A stretch of 7,716 bases of DNA from an uncultured Eubacteriales bacterium (GCA_910585875.1 CAJUIK010000077.1:256-7971), one strand, 5' to 3'. Shown: positions 1-6,041, numbered from the stretch's first letter. Numbers and translations are program-made. Notes: generated by a model not told the origin, from the letters alone.

Positions 1-139
1 TCACATTGCCCATAGGGTCGATCTTGATTTTATCGCAATAGGGCTCCGCCAGCCGGCGGATTACCTCCGCCTCTGGCGCCTCGTAGCCCGAGGGCGAGGC
101 GGCGGCCAGCAGCGACCGGAATGTTTCCAGAAAATTCAT
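1..139 (-). CDS. M42 family metallo-aminopeptidase, N-terminal fragment (cut by window edge)
   Basis: Only the first 46 codons are in the window; the gene runs off the left end. The ATG at 139-137 follows a purine-rich ribosome site (GGGAGGGGAAGG) in the 15-bp gap after the preceding gene. The visible part has the M42 amino-terminal pattern: a helix, then PSGYE (about residues 16-20), a second helix, PYCDK, and DPMGNV (about 41-46), the strand that precedes the first metal-binding His in this family. It most resembles its immediate upstream neighbour (155-1159), which has PSGFE, APYCDE and DVMGNV at the same positions, so the two probably arose by a local duplication. It is the fourth gene of the array. 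The metal ligands lie outside the window, so activity cannot be judged. Confidence 0.85.
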   Translation of the reverse strand, partial: MNFLETFRSLLAAASPSGYEAPEAEVIRRLAEPYCDKIKIDPMGNV

Positions 140-154
140 TATCCTTCCCCTCCC

Positions 155-1159
155 TTACAAAGCGGCCTGCAAAGCCCGAGCCAGCAGCCGGGCGCAGTCT
201 TCCGCGTCTTTCAGGCTGATCATTTCATGCTGCGAGTGGATATAGCGGCAGGGAATGCTGACGCAGCCGGCCAGCACGCCGGCCCGGGTCTGCTGCATCG
301 CCGCGCTGTCCGTGCCTCCCGCCGTCAGCACCTCGTCCTGATAGGCCAGGCCCGCTTCCTCCGCCGCCCGCCGCAGATGTTGGACGGCCTGGGGGTTGCA
401 CAGCAGCGACGTATCCTTGATTTTAATCGCCGGCCCGCCGCCCAGCTTGACTTCCATTTTCACCGTCTCCCCGGCGGTGTCGCCGGTACGGGTCACGTCC
501 ATGCAAAAGCCGTATTCCGGGTCGACTCCATAAGCCGCCGTCCGGGCGCCCCGCAGGCCGGTTTCCTCCTGAACAGTGAAGACGAAATACAGATCGTTTT
601 CGCTTTGCTCCATCTGGCTCATGGCGCTGAGCTGAGCGGCGCAGGCGATGAGATCGTCGCAGTAGGGGGAGGCGATTCGGTCGCCCAGCTTCAGCGGCTC
701 GCCCTCATAGACGGCCACGTCGCCGATGGAAACCATCCGCTCCGCCTCTTCCCGGCTCCGGGCGCCGACGTCCAGATACAGATCCCCGATTTTGATTTCG
801 CCCAGCTTTTTGTCCGCCGCCTTGTCTTCCAGGAAGACCACGCCCCGGCAGCCGTTTTCCAGCTTCATCCGAGCAGTCGCCAGGCGGTAAGGGGCGAACC
901 CCCCCAGGGTGTTGAAGCGCAGAAAGCCCTTTTCGTCGATATGCGTGATCATCAAGCCGATGGTATCCATATGGGCGGCGGTCATCACCCGCTTCCCAGG
1001 GCCTTTTTTATGGCAGATCACGTTGCCCATGACATCTATGCGCGTTTCGTCGCAATAAGGCGCCGCCAGCTGGGCGATCAGCTGGGCGCAGGGGCGCTCA
1101 AAGCCCGAAGGCCGGGCCGCAGCCTGGAGTTTTACAAAGGTTTCGTAAATATCAATCAT
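155..1159 (-). CDS. M42 family metallo-aminopeptidase (third gene of array)
   Basis: A 334-aa protein of full M42 length. The family forms large cytosolic di-metal aminopeptidase assemblies that trim peptides from the N-terminus. Ligand positions visible: AHMD (His63, Asp65), the bridging Asp168 in CDDL, the catalytic pair Glu198-Glu199 in QEETG, Asp221 in MDVT and His308 in YIHS. Residues of about 70-160 correspond to the PDZ-like beta domain inserted in this family, and GGTDSAAM (281-288) is the usual C-terminal loop. The bridging motif reads DDL rather than the common DDR, which may alter the active-site wall. The start ATG overlaps the end of the upstream gene by 8 bp and is preceded by AAGGAGG with a 9-nt spacing, so coupled translation is likely. 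The exact peptide specificity cannot be read from sequence. Confidence 0.93.
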   Translation of the reverse strand: MIDIYETFVKLQAAARPSGFERPCAQLIAQLAAPYCDETRIDVMGNVICHKKGPGKRVMTAAHMDTIGLMITHIDEKGFLRFNTLGGFAPYRLATARMKLENGCRGVVFLEDKAADKKLGEIKIGDLYLDVGARSREEAERMVSIGDVAVYEGEPLKLGDRIASPYCDDLIACAAQLSAMSQMEQSENDLYFVFTVQEETGLRGARTAAYGVDPEYGFCMDVTRTGDTAGETVKMEVKLGGGPAIKIKDTSLLCNPQAVQHLRRAAEEAGLAYQDEVLTAGGTDSAAMQQTRAGVLAGCVSIPCRYIHSQHEMISLKDAEDCARLLARALQAAL

Positions 1160-2177
1160 CTTGCTCCGCCTCCTTGATAACCAGCCGGGCCATTTTCAAA
1201 ACTTCCTCGGCGTCGGGCCAATAGAGGACGTTGGACGCCGAATGGATATACCGCACGGGGGCCGCCAGCCCAAAGACTTGGGAGCCTTCTCCCGCCAGGT
1301 GCATGGCGCCGGCGTCGGTACTGCCGTTCATGCTGGCCCGATATTGCCAGCGGATCCCCTGTTCGTCCGCCAGGCCCGTCAGGCGGCGGACAAAATCCCG
1401 GTCGTAAACCGAGCCGCGGTCCGCCAGGGAAACCACGGCGCCCTTGCCCTGCCGGCAGGAAACCTCGTGCTCCGCAACGCCGGGCACGTCCCCGGCGGTG
1501 GTGCCCTCCACCACCAAGCCCCATCGGGGTTTGATAAAAGACGCCGCCGCCTTAGCGCCCCGGCTGCCGATTTCCTCGCCTACGGCGAAAACGAACCAGG
1601 TGTCCCGGTCCACTCCTTCTTCCATCAGCTTGATCATCACGGCGCAGCCGATTCGGTCGTCGATGGCTTTGGATTTGACGCGCTGGTCGCCGAATTCCAC
1701 CCAGCGGCTGTCAAAGGTGGCGAAATCCCCCGCCCGAGCGAATTGCTCCGCTTCTTTTTTGGAAGAAGCGCCGATATCGATGTACAGAGTGTCCAGCCCC
1801 GGCGCCTGTTTGCGCTCCTCCGGGGTGGTCAGATGGATGGCCTTCAGCGAAATGACGCCTTTCGCCTTTTTGGGCCCCACTTCCATCCGGCGGCCCACCA
1901 GCACCCGGGGGTCGACGCCGCCGGCGGCGGCCAGCTTGAACATTCCGTCCTCGGTGACGCGGGTGATCAAAAAGCCCACCTCGTCCATATGGGCGCAGAC
2001 CATCATCGGCGCTTTCCGGGGCGCTTTGCCCTTTTTCAGCGCCAGCAGGTTGCCCAGAGGATCCACAATCATCTGATCCGCATAGGGCCGGATATGTTCC
2101 TGGATACGCTGGCGGATCTCGTCCTCATAGCCGGGCGCGCCGCTCATGGCGCACAGCTCTTTCAGCAGTTCTTTCAT
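1152..2177 (-). CDS. M42 family metallo-aminopeptidase, FrvX-like (second gene of array)
   Basis: A 341-aa full-length M42 peptidase. Ligands visible: AHMD (His63, Asp65), Asp173 in AIDDRIG, Glu201-Glu202 in GEEIGSRGA, Glu224 in VVEGTTAGD and His312 in YIHS. The Glu at the fifth ligand position, where both complete neighbours have Asp, together with EGTT, places it nearer the FrvX/endoglucanase-M-named branch of M42. Such proteins have often been annotated as cellulases, but family knowledge makes them aminopeptidases. The PDZ-like insert lies at roughly 70-165. The ATG at 2177 has GGGGAGG seven nt upstream, and the gap to the preceding gene is 15 bp. It is probably cytosolic: there is no signal peptide or membrane segment. 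Confidence 0.93.
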   Translation of the reverse strand: MKELLKELCAMSGAPGYEDEIRQRIQEHIRPYADQMIVDPLGNLLALKKGKAPRKAPMMVCAHMDEVGFLITRVTEDGMFKLAAAGGVDPRVLVGRRMEVGPKKAKGVISLKAIHLTTPEERKQAPGLDTLYIDIGASSKKEAEQFARAGDFATFDSRWVEFGDQRVKSKAIDDRIGCAVMIKLMEEGVDRDTWFVFAVGEEIGSRGAKAAASFIKPRWGLVVEGTTAGDVPGVAEHEVSCRQGKGAVVSLADRGSVYDRDFVRRLTGLADEQGIRWQYRASMNGSTDAGAMHLAGEGSQVFGLAAPVRYIHSASNVLYWPDAEEVLKMARLVIKEAEQDD

Positions 2178-2192
2178 GTTCCCGCCTCCCCT

Positions 2193-3239
2193 TTACAGAG
2201 TGCCGTCAAAGGACCGGACGAATTCGCACAAAAGCCGGCCCACTTGACGCATATCCGATTGTTTGAGCACTTCCACCGGGGAGTGCATATATTTCAGCGG
2301 CAGAGAAACCACCGCCGTGCATACGCCGCCCTCTTCCGTCTGGATAGCCCAGGCGTTGGTGCCGCTGTGGGCGGGGACGGCTTCTGTCTGATAGGGAATC
2401 TCCTTGGCTCGGGCGATTTCCGTCAGCCGCCGGGCGAAACGGGGGACGCTGTTGGAGCCGAAGGCGATAACCGGGCCTCCGCCCAGGTCGCTCACCCGGT
2501 CGCCGGGCTTGCTGTCCGCCGTCTTGGCGTGGCAGACGTCGATGGCAATGGCGTAATCCGGCCGGTCGGCAAAAGCCCGGGCCCGGGCGCCGTGACCTCC
2601 CACTTCTTCCTTCGTGCTGCCCAGGATAATCAGGTCCACGTCCAGCTCCTGACCCTGCAGAGCTTCCAGCGCCAGCAGGATGCAGACGAAGCAGGCCCGG
2701 TCGTCCATGGATTTGCCGCAGAGCAAATCGTTTTGCAGGGCGAAAGCCTCCTCAGAGAAGGCGGCGTAATCGCCGATCCGCACCAGCTCTTTGGCCTGTT
2801 TGCCGTCCAGGCCCAGATCCAGGGCCATCTCGTCGATGGGCACGGACTTTTTATTGTCCCCTGGGTTTTGGATGTGGGGCGGCAGGCAGCAGACCACCGC
2901 CGGCGCCGGCCCCTCTTTGGTCAGCACCGTCAGCTCGCTGCCCAGCAGCATCCGCTGATCTACGCCCATGCCGATAAACCGGCAGAACCCCTCTTCTGTA
3001 ATCTGGGTAATCATAAAACCGATCTGGTCCAGGTGGGCGTCCAGCATCAGCTTTTTGGCGCCCGGCTTGCCGCAGCTGCGGTAGCCGATCACATTGCCCA
3101 ACTTGTCGATCTCCACCTTGTCCACATAAGGTTTCAGCAGCTCCGCCGCCACGGCGGAAACGCCGAATTCATCGCCCGACACGCCGTAAACGTCCGTCAG
3201 GCTTCGGATGGTTTCCAACAGTTCCAATTGGGTTGACAC
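2193..3239 (-). CDS. M42 family metallo-aminopeptidase (first gene of array)
   Basis: A 348-aa M42 peptidase and the promoter-proximal gene of the array. Ligands visible: DAHLD (His69, Asp71), Asp179 in MDDRA, Glu211-Glu212 in KEEVGGHGA, Asp234 in AIDV and His319 in YMHS. The usual GTDA loop is GTNA here (293-296), and it lacks the GS/LRGA wording of the other two, so it is the most diverged of the complete copies. The start is unsure. The GTG at 3239 has only a weak upstream purine run, whereas GAGGTG at 3242-3237 sits nine nt before an in-frame TTG at 3227, which would give a protein four residues shorter. The cytosolic peptidase function comes from the family; the substrate is unknown. No convincing sigma-A promoter was found directly upstream. 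Confidence 0.92.
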   Translation of the reverse strand: MSTQLELLETIRSLTDVYGVSGDEFGVSAVAAELLKPYVDKVEIDKLGNVIGYRSCGKPGAKKLMLDAHLDQIGFMITQITEEGFCRFIGMGVDQRMLLGSELTVLTKEGPAPAVVCCLPPHIQNPGDNKKSVPIDEMALDLGLDGKQAKELVRIGDYAAFSEEAFALQNDLLCGKSMDDRACFVCILLALEALQGQELDVDLIILGSTKEEVGGHGARARAFADRPDYAIAIDVCHAKTADSKPGDRVSDLGGGPVIAFGSNSVPRFARRLTEIARAKEIPYQTEAVPAHSGTNAWAIQTEEGGVCTAVVSLPLKYMHSPVEVLKQSDMRQVGRLLCEFVRSFDGTL

Positions 3240-3276
3240 CTCGTCTTTCTTTTCAGCATGAGAATGATCGAATCGG

Positions 3277-3354
3277 CTAAACGCCTTTGGAAAGAAACGC
3301 TTCCAGCCGTTTCGACCGTTCTTCTCTCGTCATATCTGAATTGCATTTGCTCAT
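3277..3354 (-). CDS. possible 25-aa small ORF between murD and the M42 array
   Basis: A 26-codon ORF starts at ATG 3354 and ends at TAG 3277, inside the 159-bp gap between murD and the first M42 gene. The product would be hydrophilic and probably helical, with TREERSKRLEAFL in its middle; an internal Met at residue 8 is an alternative start. No good ribosome site precedes either Met. It could be a leader peptide, the relic of an older gene, or chance. It is not recognised as any family. Confidence 0.2.
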   Translation of the reverse strand: MSKCNSDMTREERSKRLEAFLSKGV

Positions 3355-3362
3355 CAGGCTTT

Positions 3363-3387
3363 TATCACGCTCCGCCAAACGGAGATT
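3363..3387 (-). terminator. weak hairpin after murD
   Basis: On the minus strand, 12 nt or more past the murD stop, CTCCG and CGGAG pair around a TTTGG loop. The stem is short and no run of T follows, so termination would be poor at best. The M42 array may therefore be partly read from the murD promoter. Confidence 0.2.
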
Positions 3388-3398
3388 GCTCTAAAATC

Positions 3399-4793
3399 CT
3401 ATAGTCTCTGCACCATTTCTTTGTAAGCCCGTCCCTTCGCCATAAAATTGGGATAGGCGTCAAAGGAGGCGCAGGCCGGCGACAGGGTCACAATATCCCC
3501 GGGCCGAGCCCGCCGGCGGGCCAGGGCCACCGCCTGCTCCAGCGTCTCGCACTCTTGGATTTCAATGCCGCAGCCCGGATATTCCGGGGCGCTTTCCACT
3601 GCCTGCCGCAGCTTGGCCGCCGTGGCGCCGTTGAGAATCAGTAGCTTTACGTGTCGGCAAGCCTCCCGGCCGTATTCCTCAAAGGGGATTTTTTTGTCAT
3701 ATCCGCCGGCAATCACAATCAGCTTTTGGTCAAAGGCATGGAAACCGGCGATAGCCCGGGCCGGGCTGGTGGCGATGGCGTCGTTGTAGTAGTCCACCCC
3801 GTCCAGCCGGCGCGCCAGCTCGATGCGGTGTTCCACCCCGGCGAATTCCCCGGCTGTTTGCCGGACGGTTTCCGGCCGGACATAGCGGCTGACTGCGCAC
3901 AGGGCCGCCATATAATTTTCCACATTGTGCATCCCAGGAATCCGAATTTCTCCGATTTCCATCACCCGCTCAGCCCGGCCGTTCCGGCTCAGGTAAACGA
4001 CGCCGTCCCGGCAAAAGGCGCCGTTTTCCGGCTGGCTCCGGCGGGAAAAGGCCATGACTTCCCCCTTCGCCCGGCCTGCCATGGCGGCGGACAAAGGGTT
4101 GTCTGCGTTGACGACCAGCAAATCGCCGGCTTTCTGACGCAGCCAGATATTTTCCTTGGACGCCACATATTCCTCCATGGATTTGTGGACGTCCAAGTGG
4201 TTGGGAGTCACGTTGGTCACCACAGCGATATGGGGCGAGCGCTCCATCGTCATCAGCTGGAAGGAGGACAGCTCCACTACGCACAGATCCTCCGGCCCCA
4301 TCTTCCCCGCCTCTGCCAGCAGGGGCTGGCCGATATTGCCCCCGATCCAGACCTTGCGCCCCTCTTTTTTCAGCATTTCCGCAATCAAAGTGGTGGTGGT
4401 GGTCTTGCCGTCCGAACCGGTGACGGCGATAATCGGGCAGGGACATACCGCAAAAAAGACTTCCATCTCCGAAGTGATTCGTCCGCCCCTGGCTTGGGCC
4501 GCCTCCAATCCCGGCCCGTCGGGCCGGACGCCCGGGGAGCGGAAAATCACTTCCCCCTCCAGCCCTTCCATATAATCCGGCCCCAGCTTGGTTTGGACCC
4601 CCAGGCCCGCCAGCCAGCGGCAGGTTTCTTCTCCCAGCTGCTCCGCGGTCTTTTTATCGCAGGCCGTCGTTCGGGCCCCGGCCCGAGCCAGCAGCTCAAT
4701 CAGCGGTTTGTTGGATACGCCGATGCCGATCACATCCGCCTGGCGCCCCTTCATCTCCGCCAAAAAACGCTCCATTTCCGTTTGTTCCGTCAT
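3399..4793 (-). CDS. murD: UDP-N-acetylmuramoyl-L-alanine--D-glutamate ligase (MurD)
   Basis: Cytoplasmic Mur ligase that joins D-glutamate to UDP-MurNAc-L-Ala using ATP, in peptidoglycan precursor synthesis. The 464-aa product has the three Mur domains. An N-terminal Rossmann-like domain carries IGIGVSN (22-28). The central ATPase has the P-loop TGSDGKTT (125-132), NIGQPLL (153-159), ELSSFQL (174-180), TPNHLDVH (196-203) and the Lys of YVASKENIW (about 213), which is carbamylated in this family. The C-terminal domain has GMHNVENY, EHRIE, GGYDKK and SPACASFDAYPNF, the last forming part of the D-Glu site. The start is ATG 4793, with GGAAGGGG about eight nt upstream. A longer reading frame from 4901 would run through the promoter and is rejected. 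The gene has its own promoter, divergent from rnpB. No other cell-wall gene flanks it, which is unusual because murD is often in a dcw cluster. Confidence 0.96.
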   Translation of the reverse strand: MTEQTEMERFLAEMKGRQADVIGIGVSNKPLIELLARAGARTTACDKKTAEQLGEETCRWLAGLGVQTKLGPDYMEGLEGEVIFRSPGVRPDGPGLEAAQARGGRITSEMEVFFAVCPCPIIAVTGSDGKTTTTTLIAEMLKKEGRKVWIGGNIGQPLLAEAGKMGPEDLCVVELSSFQLMTMERSPHIAVVTNVTPNHLDVHKSMEEYVASKENIWLRQKAGDLLVVNADNPLSAAMAGRAKGEVMAFSRRSQPENGAFCRDGVVYLSRNGRAERVMEIGEIRIPGMHNVENYMAALCAVSRYVRPETVRQTAGEFAGVEHRIELARRLDGVDYYNDAIATSPARAIAGFHAFDQKLIVIAGGYDKKIPFEEYGREACRHVKLLILNGATAAKLRQAVESAPEYPGCGIEIQECETLEQAVALARRRARPGDIVTLSPACASFDAYPNFMAKGRAYKEMVQRL

Positions 4794-4800
4794 TGCGTCG

Positions 4801-4824
4801 CCCCTTCCGGCGGGCTCGCCCGCC
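4801..4824 (-). promoter_or_regulatory. murD ribosome site with adjoining GC hairpin
   Basis: On the minus strand the leader forms GGCGGG-CGAG-CCCGCC (4824-4809), directly followed by the GGAAGGGG ribosome site. The six-pair GC stem abuts the ribosome site without covering it. It may tune initiation or protect the 5' end; no known riboswitch is recognised. The site fixes the murD start at 4793. Confidence 0.5.
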
Positions 4825-4844
4825 TTTCTTTTGTCGCTTTCCCT

Positions 4845-4873
4845 ATTGTACCGGATAAACCGCCCCTGGTCAA
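4845..4873 (-). promoter_or_regulatory. murD promoter (sigma-A type)
   Basis: Minus strand: -35 TTGACC (4873-4868), a 17-bp spacer and -10 TACAAT (4850-4845). Transcription should begin near 4838, giving a leader of about 45 nt before the murD ATG. The -35 lies inside the nearer copy of the 21-bp direct repeat. Confidence 0.75.
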
Positions 4874-4929
4874 GACTGGGCGCCCCGGAAGAACGGGCCA
4901 AACGCGCGCCTGGTCAAGACTGGGCGCCC
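4865..4929. repeat. 21-bp exact direct repeat, two copies 44 bp apart
   Basis: Copies lie at 4865-4885 and 4909-4929 and are identical over 21 bp; both contain the palindrome GGGCGCCC and, on the minus strand, TTGACC. The copy nearer murD supplies the murD -35. The other has no suitable -10 at the right distance (GTTCTT), so it would not by itself form a promoter. This looks like a local duplication of promoter DNA, or a paired binding site. Confidence 0.85.
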
Positions 4930-4946
4930 TGTATTTTTCCAGGGCG

Positions 4947-4976
4947 TTGACAACGCCCCGCACCGCCGTGTATAAT
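4947..4976 (+). promoter_or_regulatory. rnpB promoter (consensus sigma-A)
   Basis: Perfect hexamers: -35 TTGACA at 4947-4952 and -10 TATAAT at 4971-4976, with an 18-bp spacer. The predicted start at about 4983 matches the first base of the RNase P P1 helix. A 17-nt palindrome (GGGCGTTG-A-CAACGCCC, 4942-4958) covers the -35. Confidence 0.9.
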
Positions 4977-4982
4977 GAAGTC

Positions 4983-5340
4983 CCGAGTAAGCTGAGCAGC
5001 CGCGTGCGCAGCGCCGAAAGGCCGCGTATGAGGAAAGTCCGGGCTTCGCAGGGCAGGATAGCGGATAACGTCCGCCGAGGGCGACCTTAGGACAAGTGCA
5101 ACAGAGAGATACCGCCGCGCTCGCGCGGTAAGGGTGGAAAGGCGGGGTAAGAGCCCACCGGTCCCCCTGGCGACAGGGGGATCCTGTAAACTCTATCCGA
5201 AGCAACGCCGGCAGGGGGCGGCGCCCTTTGGGCGCAGGGCTTGCCCGGCCCGTCCCCGGGAGGCGGCTCGAGGCGCGCGGCGACGCGCGTCCCAGATAGA
5301 TGGCTGCATAAACAGAACCCGGCTTATAGGCTTATCTCGG
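4983..5340 (+). ncRNA. rnpB: RNase P RNA, bacterial class A (rnpB)
   Basis: Catalytic RNA that removes 5' leaders from pre-tRNAs, with the RnpA protein as partner. Class A landmarks appear in order: GAGGAAAGTCCGGGC (5030-5044, the 5' strand of P4), CAGGGCAGGATA, GGATAACGTCCGC, GAGGGCGACC, AGTGCAACAGAGAG, GGTAAGGGTGGAAAGGCGG, TGTAAACTCTATCCGAAGCAA, AGATAGATGGCTGCATAA and CAGAACCCGGCTTAT (5313-5327, closing the core). Ends are set by P1: CCGAG/TAAGC at 4983-4992 pairs with GCTTA/CTCGG up to 5340. About 358 nt is a normal length. The region 5215-5300 is very GC-rich and holds the P15-P18 elements. The L15 loop reads GGGAGGC where many class A RNAs have GGGTAGGC. The reading frames seen across this RNA are not genes. 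Confidence 0.95.
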
Positions 5341-5341
5341 C

Positions 5342-5370
5342 AAACAGCCGACCGACAGGTCGGCTGTTTT
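5342..5370. terminator. rnpB terminator, probably bidirectional
   Basis: A 12-bp perfect stem (AAACAGCCGACC with its complement) surrounds a GACA loop and ends in TTTT. It lies two bases beyond the rnpB P1 helix. On the other strand it follows the stop of the converging 74-aa gene by 17 bp and can serve both, although the T tracts are short. Confidence 0.85.
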
Positions 5371-5387
5371 GTCGTCCCCATAATGGT

Positions 5388-5612
5388 TTAACGTTTCTTT
5401 TCCCTGGCCATCATCCAGTTCAGCTCCTTGTTTAACTGGGTTAAATGGCCTGTCAACGCAAAAAGCCCGTCTGTAAAAGCGTCCGCAGAAAGCCCCTCTG
5501 CCCCCATAGCGGCGCACAGCGCCTGAAGCAGGTTGATCTCATTGGACAGTCGACCCGCCAAATCATCCATTTCTAAAATCCATCTCCTTGCTCTTTTTTC
5601 TTCGCTTGTCAT
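5388..5612 (-). CDS. small helical protein of unknown function, divergent from an XRE regulator
   Basis: A 74-aa protein of no family I recognise. It starts with a charged stretch (MTSEEKRARRW), then two probable amphipathic helices: a region around DLAGRLSNEINLLQAL (17-32) and another around GLFALTGHLTQLNKEL (49-64), separated by a loop with GAEGLSADAF. It ends in a basic tail (AREKKR). There is no signal peptide, membrane segment or obvious DNA-binding motif. The start is firm: AGGAGGT lies eight nt before ATG 5612, and a near-consensus promoter lies further upstream. It is transcribed away from the broken XRE gene, with 115 bp between the two starts, which is the usual layout of a repressor and a gene it controls. 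It might be an accessory protein of a mobile element, but that is inference. Confidence 0.75.
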   Translation of the reverse strand: MTSEEKRARRWILEMDDLAGRLSNEINLLQALCAAMGAEGLSADAFTDGLFALTGHLTQLNKELNWMMAREKKR

Positions 5613-5672
5613 CGTCCAATACCTCCTCTTCTCTGCAATTCTTGCGGACAGCGTCTTTTCCTGTCACGATTG

Positions 5673-5698
5673 TGTATTTTCATTATATTGTATTTTCA
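5673..5698. repeat. 10-bp direct repeats, candidate operator
   Basis: TGTATTTTCA occurs at 5673-5682 and again at 5689-5698, a 16-bp period. The copies flank the -10 of the minus-strand promoter: one lies in its spacer and the other over the expected start. An XRE-type protein bound here would block it. Repressor control is inferred from position only. Confidence 0.45.
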
Positions 5699-5710
5699 AA
5701 ATAACGTCAA
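5682..5710 (-). promoter_or_regulatory. promoter of the 74-aa gene
   Basis: Minus strand: -35 TTGACG (5710-5705), a 17-bp spacer and -10 TATAAT (5687-5682). The start would fall near 5675, giving a leader of about 60 nt. On the plus strand, a weaker CTGTCA (5661-5666) with TATATT (5684-5689) at 17 bp could serve the XRE gene, so the two promoters would overlap face to face. Confidence 0.75.
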
Positions 5711-5727
5711 GATTGGAGGGGAGGTCC

Positions 5728-5966
5728 TTGTTCCACAAAAGGCTGCATCGGCTTCGGCTGGAAAAAGGCTTCACCGCCCAACAAATGGCCGACGCGCTGC
5801 AAACCGGCGTACGAAATACCGCAAATATGAAATCGGCCACGCCCGCCCTACCTTAGAGGCCCTGGTCACCATTGCAGAACTATTGGATGTCTCCACAGAC
5901 TATCTGCTCTGTCGCGACGCTTTTTTGCAAAAGCATGGGTTCCTCATCATTCCTGAGAGAAAATAA
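5728..5966 (+). pseudogene. XRE-family HTH transcriptional regulator, frameshifted
   Basis: Two reading frames together give a typical small Cro/C1-type repressor of about 79 aa. The first part (TTG start at 5728; GGAGG at 5715-5719, eight nt upstream) has FHKRLHRLRLEKGFTAQQMADAL, helices 1 and 2 of the HTH. The second continues in the -1 frame as YRKYEIGHARPTLEAL, then IAELLDVSTDYLL, the normal end of the domain, and stops at 5964-5966. The break lies at 5817/5818: one extra T would restore the usual N-Y-R-K-YE wording. Read as it stands, the first frame ends at 5856 after 42 codons, inside the domain, so DNA binding should be lost. A sequencing error is possible because the second half shows no further damage. 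No slippery heptamer is present, so programmed frameshifting is unlikely. It probably once repressed the divergent 74-aa gene and itself. Confidence 0.85.
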
Positions 5967-6013
5967 CAGATTTGGCCTTCTCCAAAAAAATTCGTATTTT
6001 TTCATAAAAGGTG

Positions 6014-6041
6014 TTGACATTCGCGCAAAAGCGGGTATAAT
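6014..6041 (+). promoter_or_regulatory. tRNA-Gln promoter
   Basis: Perfect -35 TTGACA (6014-6019) and -10 TATAAT (6036-6041) with a 16-bp spacer. It leaves a leader of about 30 nt before the tRNA. Confidence 0.88.

Noticed and set aside
1161..3236. A 691-codon open frame on the plus strand across the M42 array
   Set aside because: It is the antisense shadow of GC-rich genes whose minus-strand products carry every M42 ligand; the plus-strand product has no recognisable domain and no ribosome site.
4794..4901. A longer MurD with 36 extra N-terminal residues
   Set aside because: The extension lies over the murD promoter and leader, and the ATG at 4793 has a good ribosome site and the normal MurD beginning.
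3651..5090. A 479-codon plus-strand frame across murD and into rnpB
   Set aside because: It is the complement of murD and runs into a structural RNA; there is no domain or start signal.
5134..5391. Short open frames within rnpB
   Set aside because: The sequence is fully explained by conserved RNase P RNA elements.
5812..5824. Programmed -1 frameshifting in the XRE gene
   Set aside because: No X-XXY-YYZ heptamer is present at the junction and no stable hairpin directly follows; a one-base deletion or sequencing error is simpler.
5986..6006. A-run followed by T-run between the XRE gene and the tRNA, as a terminator
   Set aside because: Any stem would be only A-U pairs with no GC core.
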